A stretch of 50,998 bases of DNA from CAZCSK01 sp964501265 (GCA_964501265.1 CAZCSK010000014.1:1-50998), one strand, 5' to 3'. Shown: positions 9,401-17,668, counted from the stretch's first letter. Program-made: numbers and translations. Notes: generated by a model not told the origin, from the sequence alone.

Positions 9401-9858
9401 TCGAGGTCAGTTGTTGCGTTGCTTGTAGCGTGAGTGGAGACCCGCGATGCTTCGAAGGCAGCATCGGCAGCGGGGCGCTCGCGACGCGCATAGGTTGAGG
9501 CGAACCAGTAGCACACGTGGAACAGCTCACGAACAGCTGTCCGTGCATCGTCCATTGGAATCTTTCGCTGCCCGTGGACAGCACGATTTCCCAATGTGTT
9601 GATCATCCGAGCCTTATGGAAGACGGCCTCACCGGCGACCTCTTTGAATGTCGGCTCATGGATCAGAGCGCTCAGGTTGTCTTGGTAGGGAAGGCGTAAA
9701 GAGTCATCGGCTTTGAAGGCCCATCTGATGGCCAACTCTAGACAACGCCGTGCATAGAAGGAGGAGATCCGAGGATCAGATTCGATCGAACTCTCGGCGA
9801 GGTTCGCAGCGTCTGCGACCTCCGGCCATTCCGCTTCCAGGAATGTGAAGTTGCTCAC
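6466..9858 (-). CDS. hsdR: type I restriction enzyme R subunit
   Basis: An 1130-residue restriction subunit that translocates and cleaves unmodified DNA in complex with HsdM and HsdS. Residues 20-125 are a DUF4145-type helical domain (HKARMINTLGNRAVHG). A coiled coil spans about 150-195. The PD-(D/E)xK nuclease is at about 205-300 with D247 and E262-A-K264 (LVEAKR). The superfamily 2 helicase follows: Walker A ATGAGKTRT near 376-384, DEAH box VVIDEAHRS, and helicase C-terminal motifs (VGRGTRL). The end resembles the EcoEI R C-terminal domain. It is the last gene of a four-gene operon; its ATG overlaps the hsdS stop by four bases. All catalytic residues I can check are intact. Confidence 0.96.
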   Translation of the reverse strand: MSNFTFLEAEWPEVADAANLAESSIESDPRISSFYARRCLELAIRWAFKADDSLRLPYQDNLSALIHEPTFKEVAGEAVFHKARMINTLGNRAVHGQRKIPMDDARTAVRELFHVCYWFASTYARRERPAADAAFEASRVSTHATSNATTDLEQLQESLQRKDEDLAQLLFDKSNLDEEVERLRAEVAVAKRENETKHDDHDYNEARTRDLFIDLLLNEAGWPLEKVEDREYEVTGMPTDKGIGFVDYVLWGADGKPLGLVEAKRTKRSPQQGQQQAKLYADCLEAKFGRRPVIFYSNGYTHWIWDDVSYAPRKIQGFLKKDELDLTIQRRTTRKPLEGAEADPDIVERFYQKRAIKRITESFEKDLSRKALLVMATGAGKTRTVIALSDLLMRHNWVKRVLFLVDRVALVKQAVNAFKAHLPDSSPVNLVTEKEGEGRVFVSTYPTMMGLIDERVEDERRFGVGHFDLVVIDEAHRSVYQKYRAIFEYFDSLLVGLTATPKDEVDFDTYSLFDLEKGVPTDNYGLKEAVDDGFLVPPVSVAVPIKFHREGITYDDLTDEEKERWDAIEWNEDGSAPDRVEAQAINKWLFNEDTVDKALEHLMKRGLKVAGGDQLGKTIIFAKNQTHAEFIAERFDANYPHYKGSFARVVYHGVSYVQNVIDDFSNANKEPHIAISVDMLDTGIDIPEVVNLVFLKMVRSKTKFWQMVGRGTRLCPDLFGPGKHKENFVILDYCENLEFFKIEGMGSESHPVESLIKRLFKTRLDLLGALERTEEEPELGIAASPVAKYGKSLQEEVAEILHREVAAMNVDNFIVREKREFVEKYRNLSAWVRLDDAALAELAAEVAGLPSELDAEDEEAKRFDIVLLNLQLGVLGTRLGFDKLREQLVGIAALLEEKANIPMVASEMAYIQEVQTNDWWEGVTPQMLEAMRKRLRLLVKLIDRQKRKPIYTDIEDLMGEEYEVEFPGFAPADNFQKFKAKVRASLKAQEDSIAVHKVRTNKALTTGDLGELERLLGAIGDGASENIARAKQEGQGLGLFVRSLVGLDRGAAKEAFAGFLQSETLTASQIEFVDLIINYLTEHGVMGAARLYESPFTDIAPRGPDGIFSTDEVDALVAVLDHVRSTVEAA

Positions 9859-11027
9859 AACAAGCCCCGGAATGCCCTCGACTGCAGGCTCGCAAAGAGG
9901 TCATCCTCCAATGCCTTAGCCACGGTATTCTTCTGCTCCAATTGCAAAGAGAGTTCGAAACGTTCCTGAAACCTGGCTCGTTGATGCTCGGTGCCAAGTG
10001 AAACTGGAAAACTCCGAAGGTGATCTAGCGTCAGCCCTTCCGTATTGACTCCTCTGGCCTTGTCGAGCAACCAACGTTGGCCAACCAACAATGCCGTAGA
10101 GAGGAATTCTGGGGAGACCACCGAACTTTGGATGCCCTTGATGTCCTGACCGAAACAGGTCTCTACGCGCGTAATGCATACGGGTAGCCGTCGTCCAAGA
10201 ATCTTGCTCTTGACTACTACAAGCACGGTCCCGGGGGAGACGCGTTTGGTTGCTGACTTCGCAATGGCTTCTTCGGTGATGTGATCCTGAGTATCAGTAA
10301 GCAAAAGGGACTTGATGTCCTTGGAGGTGGCCCAGCAAATGTCGCCTGCGAAATACGCAGAGTTACTCTTGGAAGGGGTCCCACCTCCCACAAACGTCGC
10401 GATCTCTCCCAGGCGGGTTCCGGCATCCGCTTTTGGAGAGCCGAATATTTCGATGAAAATGGCTTGAACCAGTGTCGCAAGATGACCGATGGCCGCGCGG
10501 CGCTTGGCTCGCAGCTCATCGGCCTTATCCAGGATCGTCGCGATCCGCCGTTGCTCCTCAATCGGCGGCAATGGTATTTGAACTTCGGACAGCATCGCCT
10601 TGTCGAAAGTGGCCTGATTAACCCACTGTCGGCTCCTCGCCTGAAACACGCCCCTGGAAAAGAGCAATTGGAGCCAGCGAGCCAGGTATTGGCCCGATAG
10701 TCGATCCTCTTTCGCCCTAAGTCGCAAAAAATGGTTGCTGAAGACGACGGGCTCGTGATACCCGGCAAAGTATGCCGTCTTGCCAACGAGCTGCGGACTG
10801 TTCGTTGCATTGAAGAGCACGTCGCCTGGCTGGACGAGGTACTTTTCTGAACGACCATCGGGCGATCGTACTCGGCGCTTCTTGTCAAAGTTGAGCGAGC
10901 CATCCGTGCCCACGTTGTTCATCCGGCATTGCAACACTCCAGTTGGAAGATCGTCGCCACTGGCGAAGCCCGAGATGGCGTCATCGAGCACCTCCGCTAG
11001 AGTGACTTTAGGCCAAGTGGATCTCAA
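9855..11027 (-). CDS. hsdS: type I restriction enzyme S (specificity) subunit
   Basis: A 390-residue specificity subunit that recognises the two halves of the target DNA for both methylation and cleavage. It has the usual two-fold layout. A first target-recognition domain spans about 1-150 and ends in the conserved spacer helix PLPPIEEQRRIATILDKADELRAKRRA. A second recognition domain follows (about 195-330), then a shorter C-terminal helix (LEQKNTVAKALEDDLFASLQSRAFRG). Its ATG overlaps the hsdM stop, and its stop overlaps the hsdR start, each by four bases. The recognised sequence cannot be deduced by eye. The gene is full length with no sign of phase-variable repeats. Confidence 0.95.
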   Translation of the reverse strand: MRSTWPKVTLAEVLDDAISGFASGDDLPTGVLQCRMNNVGTDGSLNFDKKRRVRSPDGRSEKYLVQPGDVLFNATNSPQLVGKTAYFAGYHEPVVFSNHFLRLRAKEDRLSGQYLARWLQLLFSRGVFQARSRQWVNQATFDKAMLSEVQIPLPPIEEQRRIATILDKADELRAKRRAAIGHLATLVQAIFIEIFGSPKADAGTRLGEIATFVGGGTPSKSNSAYFAGDICWATSKDIKSLLLTDTQDHITEEAIAKSATKRVSPGTVLVVVKSKILGRRLPVCITRVETCFGQDIKGIQSSVVSPEFLSTALLVGQRWLLDKARGVNTEGLTLDHLRSFPVSLGTEHQRARFQERFELSLQLEQKNTVAKALEDDLFASLQSRAFRGLL

Positions 11028-12562
11028 AGTTGAACCTCGAGGTCGTCCAGCCCTTGAGCAATCTCAGCCTCGAGAGCCCTCATATCTTTGATGATTTCCC
11101 GCGGATCACGATGGGCGACCTCGGCGTAGACGATCTCCTTGTATCGATTGATACTCAGGTCGTAGGAGCCATCCGATGCGATTTCTTCCTTCGGAACCAG
11201 AAAACTCTGAGATGTGCGCAGCCGTCTCTTCTCGTGTCCGACGCGTTGTTGCCAACGCGCGAGAGCATCGGGAAGGTTGTTCCTGGAATGCTCATCTTCG
11301 GTTAGGGGCTCCGTTGGAGAGGTTCCGAGCTTGGTGACATCGAGCAGGGGCGCTCGTTTGTCGTCGAGGCTGAACCCATCGGCCCGTAGGTCATAGAACC
11401 AGACTTTGTCAGTCCCGCCCGAGTTAGTCTTCGTGAAGAGCAGGATCGCAGTTGAAACCCCTGCGTAAGGTTTGAAGGCACCGCTCGGGAGCGACACGAT
11501 CCCGTCGAGCTTCTGATCCTCGACAAGGACCCGCCGCAGCTCCTTGTGCGCATTGGTCGAGCCAAACAGAACGCCGTCGGGGACGATGACAGCCGCCCGG
11601 CCCCCTGGCTTCAATAGCCGTATGAATAGGGCAAGGAATAACAGCTCGGTCTTCTTCGTCTTAACAACCCGGATTAGGTCCTTTGCGGTGCTCTCGTAAT
11701 CGAGCGAACCGGCAAACGGGGGGTTAGCGAGGACCAATGAATATGCCTCTACGTCGCCGGCGTGCTCTTCCGAGAGCGAATCCTTGTAGCGGATGTCTGG
11801 ATTCTCAACGCCGTGGAGCAGCATGTTCATGCTGCCGATCCGAAGCATTGTGGTGTCGAAGTCGTATCCATTGAACATCCCGTGGTGGAAATGCTTCGAT
11901 TTGACTGGGTCGGTGAGGGCTTCGGGATAGTGCTCGCGGATGAACTCGCCGGCACTGATAAGGAATCCGGCGGTGCCACAAGCCGGGTCGCAGATTACGT
12001 CGTCGGGGGTCGGGGCGGTCATCGCGACCATCAAGGCAATGATGTGCCGGGGGGTGCGGAACTGCCCGTTCTGTCCTGCAGTGGCGATCTTCGAAAGCAT
12101 GTGCTCGTACACGTCGCCTTTGGTGTCCCGATCATCCATGGGGATGCCGTCGACGCCCTCGACCGCCTTCACGAGAAGGGCAGGGGTCGGGATCGTGAAT
12201 CGAGCGTCCTCCATGTGAGTGGCGTAATTAGAGCCGTTACCGCCGATGGTCTGAAGGAATGGGAAGACGTGGTTGTCGACGACGTCGAACATGTCCTTAG
12301 GCTCGAAGTGCTTGAAGCGCGACCAGCGGTAGTCGGCGTATGGGCGGCCTTTCTCATCCTTGCCCGTAGGGAAGACTGGTTTTTCGATGGGCTGACCGAG
12401 GCGATTGGCCTTGTTCTCCGCGAGGGCGTGGAGGTCGTCGAGCCGCTTAATGAAGAGTAAGTAGGTAATCTGCTCCATGACTTCGAGCGGGTTGGAGATT
12501 CCTCCCGACCAGAATGAGTCCCAGAGCTTGTTGATCTTGTTCTTGAGTTCCCCGGTGATCAA
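11024..12562 (-). CDS. hsdM: type I restriction-modification N6-adenine methyltransferase subunit
   Basis: A 512-residue N6-adenine DNA methylase. The N-terminal helical domain (LWDSFWSGGISNPLEVMEQITYLLF) is typical of HsdM. The S-adenosylmethionine-binding motif I is DPACGTAGFL at 192-201, and the catalytic motif IV is NPPF at 280-283. It modifies the host's own sites with HsdS and forms the restriction complex with HsdR. The start overlaps the stop of the upstream DUF262/DUF1524 gene by four bases, and its own stop overlaps hsdS by four. This makes the operon tightly coupled and suggests fixed stoichiometry with the upstream accessory gene. Confidence 0.97.
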   Translation of the reverse strand: MITGELKNKINKLWDSFWSGGISNPLEVMEQITYLLFIKRLDDLHALAENKANRLGQPIEKPVFPTGKDEKGRPYADYRWSRFKHFEPKDMFDVVDNHVFPFLQTIGGNGSNYATHMEDARFTIPTPALLVKAVEGVDGIPMDDRDTKGDVYEHMLSKIATAGQNGQFRTPRHIIALMVAMTAPTPDDVICDPACGTAGFLISAGEFIREHYPEALTDPVKSKHFHHGMFNGYDFDTTMLRIGSMNMLLHGVENPDIRYKDSLSEEHAGDVEAYSLVLANPPFAGSLDYESTAKDLIRVVKTKKTELLFLALFIRLLKPGGRAAVIVPDGVLFGSTNAHKELRRVLVEDQKLDGIVSLPSGAFKPYAGVSTAILLFTKTNSGGTDKVWFYDLRADGFSLDDKRAPLLDVTKLGTSPTEPLTEDEHSRNNLPDALARWQQRVGHEKRRLRTSQSFLVPKEEIASDGSYDLSINRYKEIVYAEVAHRDPREIIKDMRALEAEIAQGLDDLEVQL

Positions 12563-14721
12563 TCCGCGTCCGTTTCCAGGTCCAGTTCATCGCGCAACTC
12601 ACCGATAGGGATGTCGTCGAGTCTCGGGATACGCCAGGCCTTCCACCCATTCGCAGCCCTACCTACCATCGCCCTGGCCGCGCCGGATGGTGACTCGAAG
12701 ACCTCGCCGTTCACCTGGATCTGCCCACTGGCAAGGATCCGGGCTTCGAAGACTTCTCCGATCTCGGGGCGTCTCCATATTAAGAGCTCGTCTGCCTCTA
12801 CCAGTCCTGACTCCAGGAGACTAAGGACCGTTGCCCTTGAAGAGGAGATGTCGGGCCTCGGTGACGTGGCCTCCGCCTTCCAGTCCTCGTCGGTCAGTTG
12901 GTCATAGTCGATCTCTTCGCGCTTCGCACCTGGCCAGATCTTCACTAGCCGTGTAGCCAAGGTCCGGCCCCGAGACACAGCTCGTTCATCAGACCAAGGC
13001 GCGTCTACCGCAAGAACCTCGCGATTTAGACGCAGAACTGAGTGTTCATCCAATGCTGCGCGCTTCTTCTTCCATGCGCCGTTAGAAAGGGTTGGGTTGA
13101 GCTTGTCGTTGACAAGTGTCAGGTTGCCGATCGAATGAAGTACGCCTTCTCGTCTAGCGACTATCTTGGCATCATCGGGATCATCGAGTGGCCATGCCAG
13201 GGGCGTCCACGATTGAGGGATGAGATGCTCGATGGTTACCTTGCTCGATGGCCTGAATTTCTCTTCACTGTGATCCGTTCGGAGTTCGTTTTCGAGCGCC
13301 TCCAGGATCATCCGCAAACGCGAGCGGGACAACCACCGGTAGAGGGGGTTCTTGACCACTCCACGAGCGAATTCCGAATCGCTCGGCCAGTATCGGGCAT
13401 CGGATGTCTGGCGAGCCAGGAAGTCTTGGAAGCGCCTTCCGGCCTGCTCCGGCCCGGCCTCTCCAAGGTCTTGGAGAGCTTCTAGGAAGAGCTGGTTGTA
13501 GTTCTTAGTAGTCAATCGCAGGACCATGCGTCTAACCAGATAGCTTTCCAGACAGCACGTTGCGAGCCGCAGCTGCTCCTCCCCAACTTCATCGGCCTTG
13601 CTAAATAGCCACAGCAGAAGCGGAGTCGCCGTCTGAACTTCCATGACTAACCACCGCTTCAGGAAGGTCTCGAAACTCGGGTAGGTGGCCTCGGAGAGCG
13701 AGTCATAGATAGCACTGAGTTCGCATAAATCGATGGCGGTTTCTTCAAGTTGAGTGGTCCGGGCGTTTAGGAGCGATCTGAATGAGGGGAAGACGTCATG
13801 GGGGGCGACTTCTGTAAGTGTCCGAAGCTCGAGCCAATAATCCAGAAACGCATCGATCCGCGGACGCTTAATGCGGCCCTGTTTCTGTTCCTTCCGCCAA
13901 TGGGGCTCGTCGAACCGCTTCCATCGGTCCTCGTAAAGCGCCTCGACATCGAGTCCACGCGCCTCAGCCGTTTGAAGAAGGTGGTTCTTTACTAGATCTG
14001 ACGCTGCGAGGGGGGTTCCTCGGGCATTGAGAGTTTCGAAAATTACCTGCGCATTGTCTTGAGGTTCCAAATCGATAACGACAAGCTGAAGGCGAGTGTG
14101 GAGAACGACGTTCAGGGCCGCGACGCGGTTCGATCGCTCCTCACCCTCCACTTCGAGAAGCCACTCTTTCGATTCCCGTTTGAAGAATGTATGAGCGTCG
14201 GCAATCGGAGTGCCAGCGTGAACCGAAGGATGTTTGGAATCATCCATGGTCGTCCGAAACGCAGGACGGTCAACGTTGGTGGGCCAGACCTTAAAGCAAT
14301 GGTCAGGATTTACGGCGACATCCGGGTCATTGAGGACGAGTTTACGAAGCAGTGTCGCCTCCCGACCCGGCGCGACCTCATGAATAGTTTCTTGTACAGC
14401 GTCGAGAAGCAGTTGGAGAGTAGTCAGTCTCTGTTGTCCGTCAATGACGTGGCGAGCCTCAACGTCGCCCGTCCCGAAGGCAAGTTGATCAACGACGACT
14501 GCTCCCAAGAAGTGTGGCGCTGTTGCTTGTTCGGCCTGAACGCTATCCACGTCGGGCAAACTGAGATTGCGGATGTATCGTTCGGCCGTCGTGCGGACGT
14601 CATCCCATAGCGGCTCCCAGTGGATCTGCAGATTCCAAACATAAGGCCGCTGAAACATCGGGATGACATACCGGATGTCCTTTGCAAAGACCTCTTTGAT
14701 CGTCAGTGTTCTTGCGTCCAT
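12559..14721 (-). CDS. GmrSD-like DUF262 / DUF1524 (HNH) protein in type I R-M operon
   Basis: A 720-residue protein joining a DUF262 (GmrS-type) NTP-binding domain and a DUF1524 (GmrD-type) HNH nuclease domain. The first shows QRPYVWN and HVIDGQQRLTTLQLL near the N terminus. The second shows EHLIPQSW, then SIGNLTLVNDKLNPTLSN, with a His-metal finger layout. Such fusions act as type IV enzymes against modified phage DNA. Here it is the first gene of an hsdM-hsdS-hsdR operon and overlaps hsdM by four bases. I chose the ATG at 14721 (MDARTLTIKEVF) because GAGGTGGG lies just before it; an ATG eleven codons upstream has no such site. The C-terminal 150 residues include a small DNA-binding-like region (LILWRRPEIGEVFEARI). 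Confidence 0.9.
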   Translation of the reverse strand: MDARTLTIKEVFAKDIRYVIPMFQRPYVWNLQIHWEPLWDDVRTTAERYIRNLSLPDVDSVQAEQATAPHFLGAVVVDQLAFGTGDVEARHVIDGQQRLTTLQLLLDAVQETIHEVAPGREATLLRKLVLNDPDVAVNPDHCFKVWPTNVDRPAFRTTMDDSKHPSVHAGTPIADAHTFFKRESKEWLLEVEGEERSNRVAALNVVLHTRLQLVVIDLEPQDNAQVIFETLNARGTPLAASDLVKNHLLQTAEARGLDVEALYEDRWKRFDEPHWRKEQKQGRIKRPRIDAFLDYWLELRTLTEVAPHDVFPSFRSLLNARTTQLEETAIDLCELSAIYDSLSEATYPSFETFLKRWLVMEVQTATPLLLWLFSKADEVGEEQLRLATCCLESYLVRRMVLRLTTKNYNQLFLEALQDLGEAGPEQAGRRFQDFLARQTSDARYWPSDSEFARGVVKNPLYRWLSRSRLRMILEALENELRTDHSEEKFRPSSKVTIEHLIPQSWTPLAWPLDDPDDAKIVARREGVLHSIGNLTLVNDKLNPTLSNGAWKKKRAALDEHSVLRLNREVLAVDAPWSDERAVSRGRTLATRLVKIWPGAKREEIDYDQLTDEDWKAEATSPRPDISSSRATVLSLLESGLVEADELLIWRRPEIGEVFEARILASGQIQVNGEVFESPSGAARAMVGRAANGWKAWRIPRLDDIPIGELRDELDLETDAD

Positions 14722-14828
14722 ATGCCCACCTCGAGAAGATCCCTTCGTCGTCACGCTATACCGGTCGCGTTGCTTGGGCGTATCCTCTCAGAATCCTGAG
14801 ATTTCCTCGCGCTCTGACCTTCATCTGC

Positions 14829-14949
14829 CCGAAAATGTCAGAGGTGCTGAGTACTATCTCTACAAGGTCCAGTCGATCGCATCGAACTGGGTTCTGACAA
14901 TTAGATAAGGCCCCGGCGGTGCGAAAACCCCGGGCCACGGACGAGGCCC
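14829..14949 (+). repeat. ~120-base direct repeat, left copy (A)
   Basis: This copy aligns with 17195-17317 over its whole length at roughly 85-90% identity by eye, including an unbroken shared core from TACAAGGTCCAG to AATTAGATAAGGCCCCGG with one mismatch. It contains an imperfect palindrome CCAGTCGAT-CGC-ATCGAACTGG (14869-14890). Together with its partner it brackets the OLD/DUF4435 ATPase gene. It sits in the otherwise gene-free stretch 14722-15148 between the divergent R-M operon and that ATPase. I see nothing else there beyond probable promoters. Confidence 0.9.
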
Positions 14950-15148
14950 ACCAGCATCATTGTTGTCGGTGGCCAGGAGTAGGGTAACCAGTGATGACTC
15001 ATCCACTTCTGTTCTCACAACTGGCAGCGCGGTCTTCTGTCTTTTCCTACTCAAGCTGCCTAGGTTTGAAAGTCTGCGTCAGGGCGGCGGAAGCGCGTCA
15101 GCGCGACTGTCCTTCCCACTGTGCATACTCGAAAAGGCAAGTGCGAAA

Positions 15149-16975
15149 GTGAGAATAACTGAAATAAGGCTTGAAAACGCCTATCCCGTAAGGAAGTTCG
15201 CAGTGTCCGGACTGTCTAATCGCATCGTGATAGCCGGTCCCAATGGTGTTGGCAAGACACGTCTCCTGGACGCCATTATCCAGGAGCTCATGAATCCTCA
15301 GTTCACTGGAAACCGCGTTCGTGTAGCCGCGACATGCGAAGAGGAAGTCTCGACTTGGCAGAATCGCCGTGAATTGGATCTTGGTGTAGCCCCGGACTAC
15401 GGGTTTCTCCAGCAGACTCTCCAGCAACAGCGTTCCCGCAAGTCCTTCCAGAGTTCATTGATTAAGTTCGAGAGCAATCGAACGGTTCAGCGGCTAACTG
15501 CCCTCCCGTTTCAATTCGAGTTTCCGGATCCAGACGCTGAGCAGATCAGCTGGGACTCTGGGCTCCAAACGATGGAATCGCGCTTCCAAGATGTGATTCA
15601 TACGATCGTTAAGAAACTGGCCAGACAGGACCAGGGTATTGCGAATCGGGCTCGCCAGCTTAAGCGAGAAGGCAAGGATTCGATGGGTCTTGAGTTCGAG
15701 GATCTACTCGAATCATTCCGCCGAGCGTTTTCCGCGTTGATTCCGGGGAAACGCATGGTGGATATCTCAAAGCAAGAACAAACGCTCACTTACGAGGAAG
15801 ACGGAGAGACACGGCCCTTTGACACATTGAGTTCAGGCGAACGTGAAGTGGTTATCGTGACATTTGACTTCCTACTGCGACAACCGCGCGACTGTATCGT
15901 CTTCTTCGACGAACCAGAATTGCATTTGCACCCTGAGCTCTCTGCTCGGTTTCTAAGGACCCTGCAGAACGTTGGACGGAACAATCAATTTGTCCTATCA
16001 ACCCACTCGCCAGATGTCATCTCCGCTTCACTTCAAGACACTGTCGTCTTTTTGGCGCCGCCAAATCACGGGGGTCTACCTGAGGACCAAAACCAAGCCA
16101 TAGTCGTCGGCGAAGACGATCCGACAAACCTCGCTTTACGCGCATTGGGTCAGTCACTTGGCGTCATCGCGCTCGGCAAGCGGATTGTACTTATCGAAGG
16201 CACCAACGCAAGCGTTGACAAACTCACCTACGAGGCACTGGCCGGCAATCTTGGACTCGACCTTGTGTTCGCGCCGTCCGGAAGCAGAACGGTTGGTATC
16301 AACTTCACGGAGCTCTTCGAAGACGTTCTGTCGAAGAATTTATGGGGTGTGGAGTTCTTCGTGCTGTCTGACGGAGATGGGCAAATTGGTCAAACCGAAG
16401 GTGCTGAGCAATGGCGTCGACTCCCTCGATACCACATTGAAAATTACTATCTCGATGAGAAAGTGTGGGCCAGGGTTCTTCTACAGCTTGAGGGATCGGA
16501 GTCATCCCGTTCGAATAGCGACCACATACGAGCCATGCTGAGAGATATCGCCAAGGGGCACTTGGCCCGTGCTGTTGGGCTACGCGTAACATCGGATCTT
16601 GCCCAGAGAGTCGGGCGGATCAGTATTCTCCCAAAGAACAGCCACGACAAGAATGCGGACGAACTAGTCGCCTTGTTCGATGCTCAACTCGTCGCTGAGC
16701 GAACCAGACTGGCTGGAGAGTTGGATATGGATACTGTCGAGAAGCTCATCCGGGCAGAACATGATCGAATCTCAAAAGCAATTGCTGATGACACCGAGGA
16801 GTGGAAGAAGCTCATCCCCGGAAGACCAATCGTAAATTCTTTCGCGGGCGCTATTGGTCTCAAGCAGGGCCATGCATTGCGTCTCTACCTGGAACAGGCA
16901 GAGCTTGGTTCGGAGACATCTCCCTTTGCGGAGATTGAGGAGATCCTCAGCGGGTTCGCCAACTCAAGTTCTTGA
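15149..16975 (+). CDS. AAA/ABC-type ATPase with TOPRIM-like DUF4435 C-terminus (OLD-like)
   Basis: A 608-residue protein. The N-terminal ABC-type ATPase has Walker A GPNGVGKT (30-37), signature LSSGE (about 227), Walker B FFDEPE (about 251) and H-loop STHSPD (about 284). The C-terminal half has VLIEGTNAS (about 347), LSDGDG (about 405) and HIENYYL (about 430), a TOPRIM-like pattern found in OLD nucleases and DUF4435 proteins. Such proteins are nuclease-type defence ATPases in many islands. The GTG at 15149 (VRITEIRLENAYPV) is chosen because the family starts with this strand; the upstream in-frame ATG at 14960 adds 63 residues of unlikely sequence. It is a single gene on its own strand between two direct repeats, so it may be a self-contained defence cassette. 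Confidence 0.87.
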   Translation: MRITEIRLENAYPVRKFAVSGLSNRIVIAGPNGVGKTRLLDAIIQELMNPQFTGNRVRVAATCEEEVSTWQNRRELDLGVAPDYGFLQQTLQQQRSRKSFQSSLIKFESNRTVQRLTALPFQFEFPDPDAEQISWDSGLQTMESRFQDVIHTIVKKLARQDQGIANRARQLKREGKDSMGLEFEDLLESFRRAFSALIPGKRMVDISKQEQTLTYEEDGETRPFDTLSSGEREVVIVTFDFLLRQPRDCIVFFDEPELHLHPELSARFLRTLQNVGRNNQFVLSTHSPDVISASLQDTVVFLAPPNHGGLPEDQNQAIVVGEDDPTNLALRALGQSLGVIALGKRIVLIEGTNASVDKLTYEALAGNLGLDLVFAPSGSRTVGINFTELFEDVLSKNLWGVEFFVLSDGDGQIGQTEGAEQWRRLPRYHIENYYLDEKVWARVLLQLEGSESSRSNSDHIRAMLRDIAKGHLARAVGLRVTSDLAQRVGRISILPKNSHDKNADELVALFDAQLVAERTRLAGELDMDTVEKLIRAEHDRISKAIADDTEEWKKLIPGRPIVNSFAGAIGLKQGHALRLYLEQAELGSETSPFAEIEEILSGFANSSS

Positions 16976-17074
16976 GAATGGTGGCATAGGGGTACGCCAA
17001 TTGGCGGGAATCAATGCGTACGGACTGATCGATGACCTTCGGACGAGCATCGAACCTTTGTCGCACTGCCGTCC

Positions 17075-17120
17075 TCATGAAGGGGGACTAGAGACCCCTA
17101 TACCGCTGACCACTTCATGA
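17075..17120. repeat. hairpin in the gap after the OLD-like gene
   Basis: TCATGAAG (17075-17082) and CTTCATGA (17113-17120) are perfect inverted 8-mers, with a smaller GGGG/CCCC stem inside. It lies about 100 bases after the ATPase stop in the gene-free stretch 16976-17332 and could act as a transcription terminator, though no T-run follows. Apart from this hairpin and the right direct repeat, I see nothing else in that stretch. Confidence 0.4.
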
Positions 17121-17194
17121 CTTCCGATCGAGGCACCTTCCCGCCACGATCGCAAGCGTTCTTCAGATTTCTTCGCGTACTGATCCCCATCGGT

Positions 17195-17317
17195 CCGAAA
17201 ATGTCAGACCCCCTGAGTAGTATCTATACAAGGTCCAGTCGATCGCATCGAACTGGGTCCTGACAATTAGATAAGGCCCCGGCGGTGCGGAAACACCCCG
17301 GGGCACGGACGAGACCC
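17195..17317 (+). repeat. ~120-base direct repeat, right copy (B)
   Basis: The right partner of the copy at 14829-14949, in the same orientation. It has an extra symmetry the left copy has partly lost: TGTCAGACCC at 17202-17211 and GGGTCCTGACA ending at 17265 are inverted, enclosing the inner palindrome CCAGTCGAT-CGC-ATCGAACTGG (17235-17256). It ends 15 bases before the excisionase ATG, so it covers that gene's promoter region. It could be an excisionase or integrase binding region, or one end of a mobile cassette. Confidence 0.9.
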
Positions 17318-17332
17318 CAAGGAGGTCCCGAC

Positions 17333-17668
17333 ATGGCAAAGCATAGGGCGACGCTGTCCGCTGGTCCTGCAAACACATCGCATCCACATCCACGAGCATC
17401 GGCGCTTTTGACGGTCGATCAGGTCGCCGAGCGTTTGAATGTGGCGCCCGAGTACGTGCGTCGCCGGCTCATCTTCGAAAAGCGGATCGCATACGTGAAG
17501 ATCGGTCGTCATGTGCGGATCGAGTCCAAAGTCGTCGATGGCCTGATCGAAGGCGGTCGCATCGAGCCGGAAGCCGTGGCACCGGCGTCGGGGCGGCGTC
17601 ATCTAACGATCGCCGAGATCCGGGATGAGGAGGTGTCGAGATGGCGCACATCCGCAAACACCCGGTAA
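17333..17668 (+). CDS. xis: excisionase-like helix-turn-helix protein
   Basis: A 111-residue MerR/excisionase-type DNA-binding protein. The core LLTVDQVAERLNVAPEYVRRRLIFEKRIAYVKIGRHVRIESKVVDGLIE is the winged helix-turn-helix of the 'excisionase family DNA binding' group. The ATG at 17333 follows AAGGAGG at seven bases. Its 3' end overlaps the integrase start by 28 bases, the usual xis-int arrangement of actinobacterial integrative elements. It would direct excision or regulate the integrase. The promoter region is occupied by direct repeat B. It appears intact, although its integrase partner is interrupted. Confidence 0.85.
   Translation: MAKHRATLSAGPANTSHPHPRASALLTVDQVAERLNVAPEYVRRRLIFEKRIAYVKIGRHVRIESKVVDGLIEGGRIEPEAVAPASGRRHLTIAEIRDEEVSRWRTSANTR

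Noticed and set aside
11762..12460. A 232-codon plus-strand frame opposite hsdM
   Set aside because: It lies wholly within the conserved methylase gene, has no recognisable motif and no ribosome site, and is explained by antisense codon bias.
14960..15148. N-terminal extension of the OLD-like ATPase from an ATG at 14960
   Set aside because: The 63 extra residues look random (Ser/Leu-rich, with no homology-like pattern), no ribosome site precedes the ATG, and the conserved first strand begins at the GTG at 15149.
17041..17120. Possible tRNA or tRNA fragment next to the integrase
   Set aside because: The hairpin there has no cloverleaf, no GGTTC-type T-loop and no anticodon arm; no tRNA gene is visible near either repeat, so a tRNA attachment site is not supported.
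14829..17317. CRISPR array
   Set aside because: Only two long, imperfect repeats occur, separated by a gene; no regular spacer pattern is found anywhere in the window.
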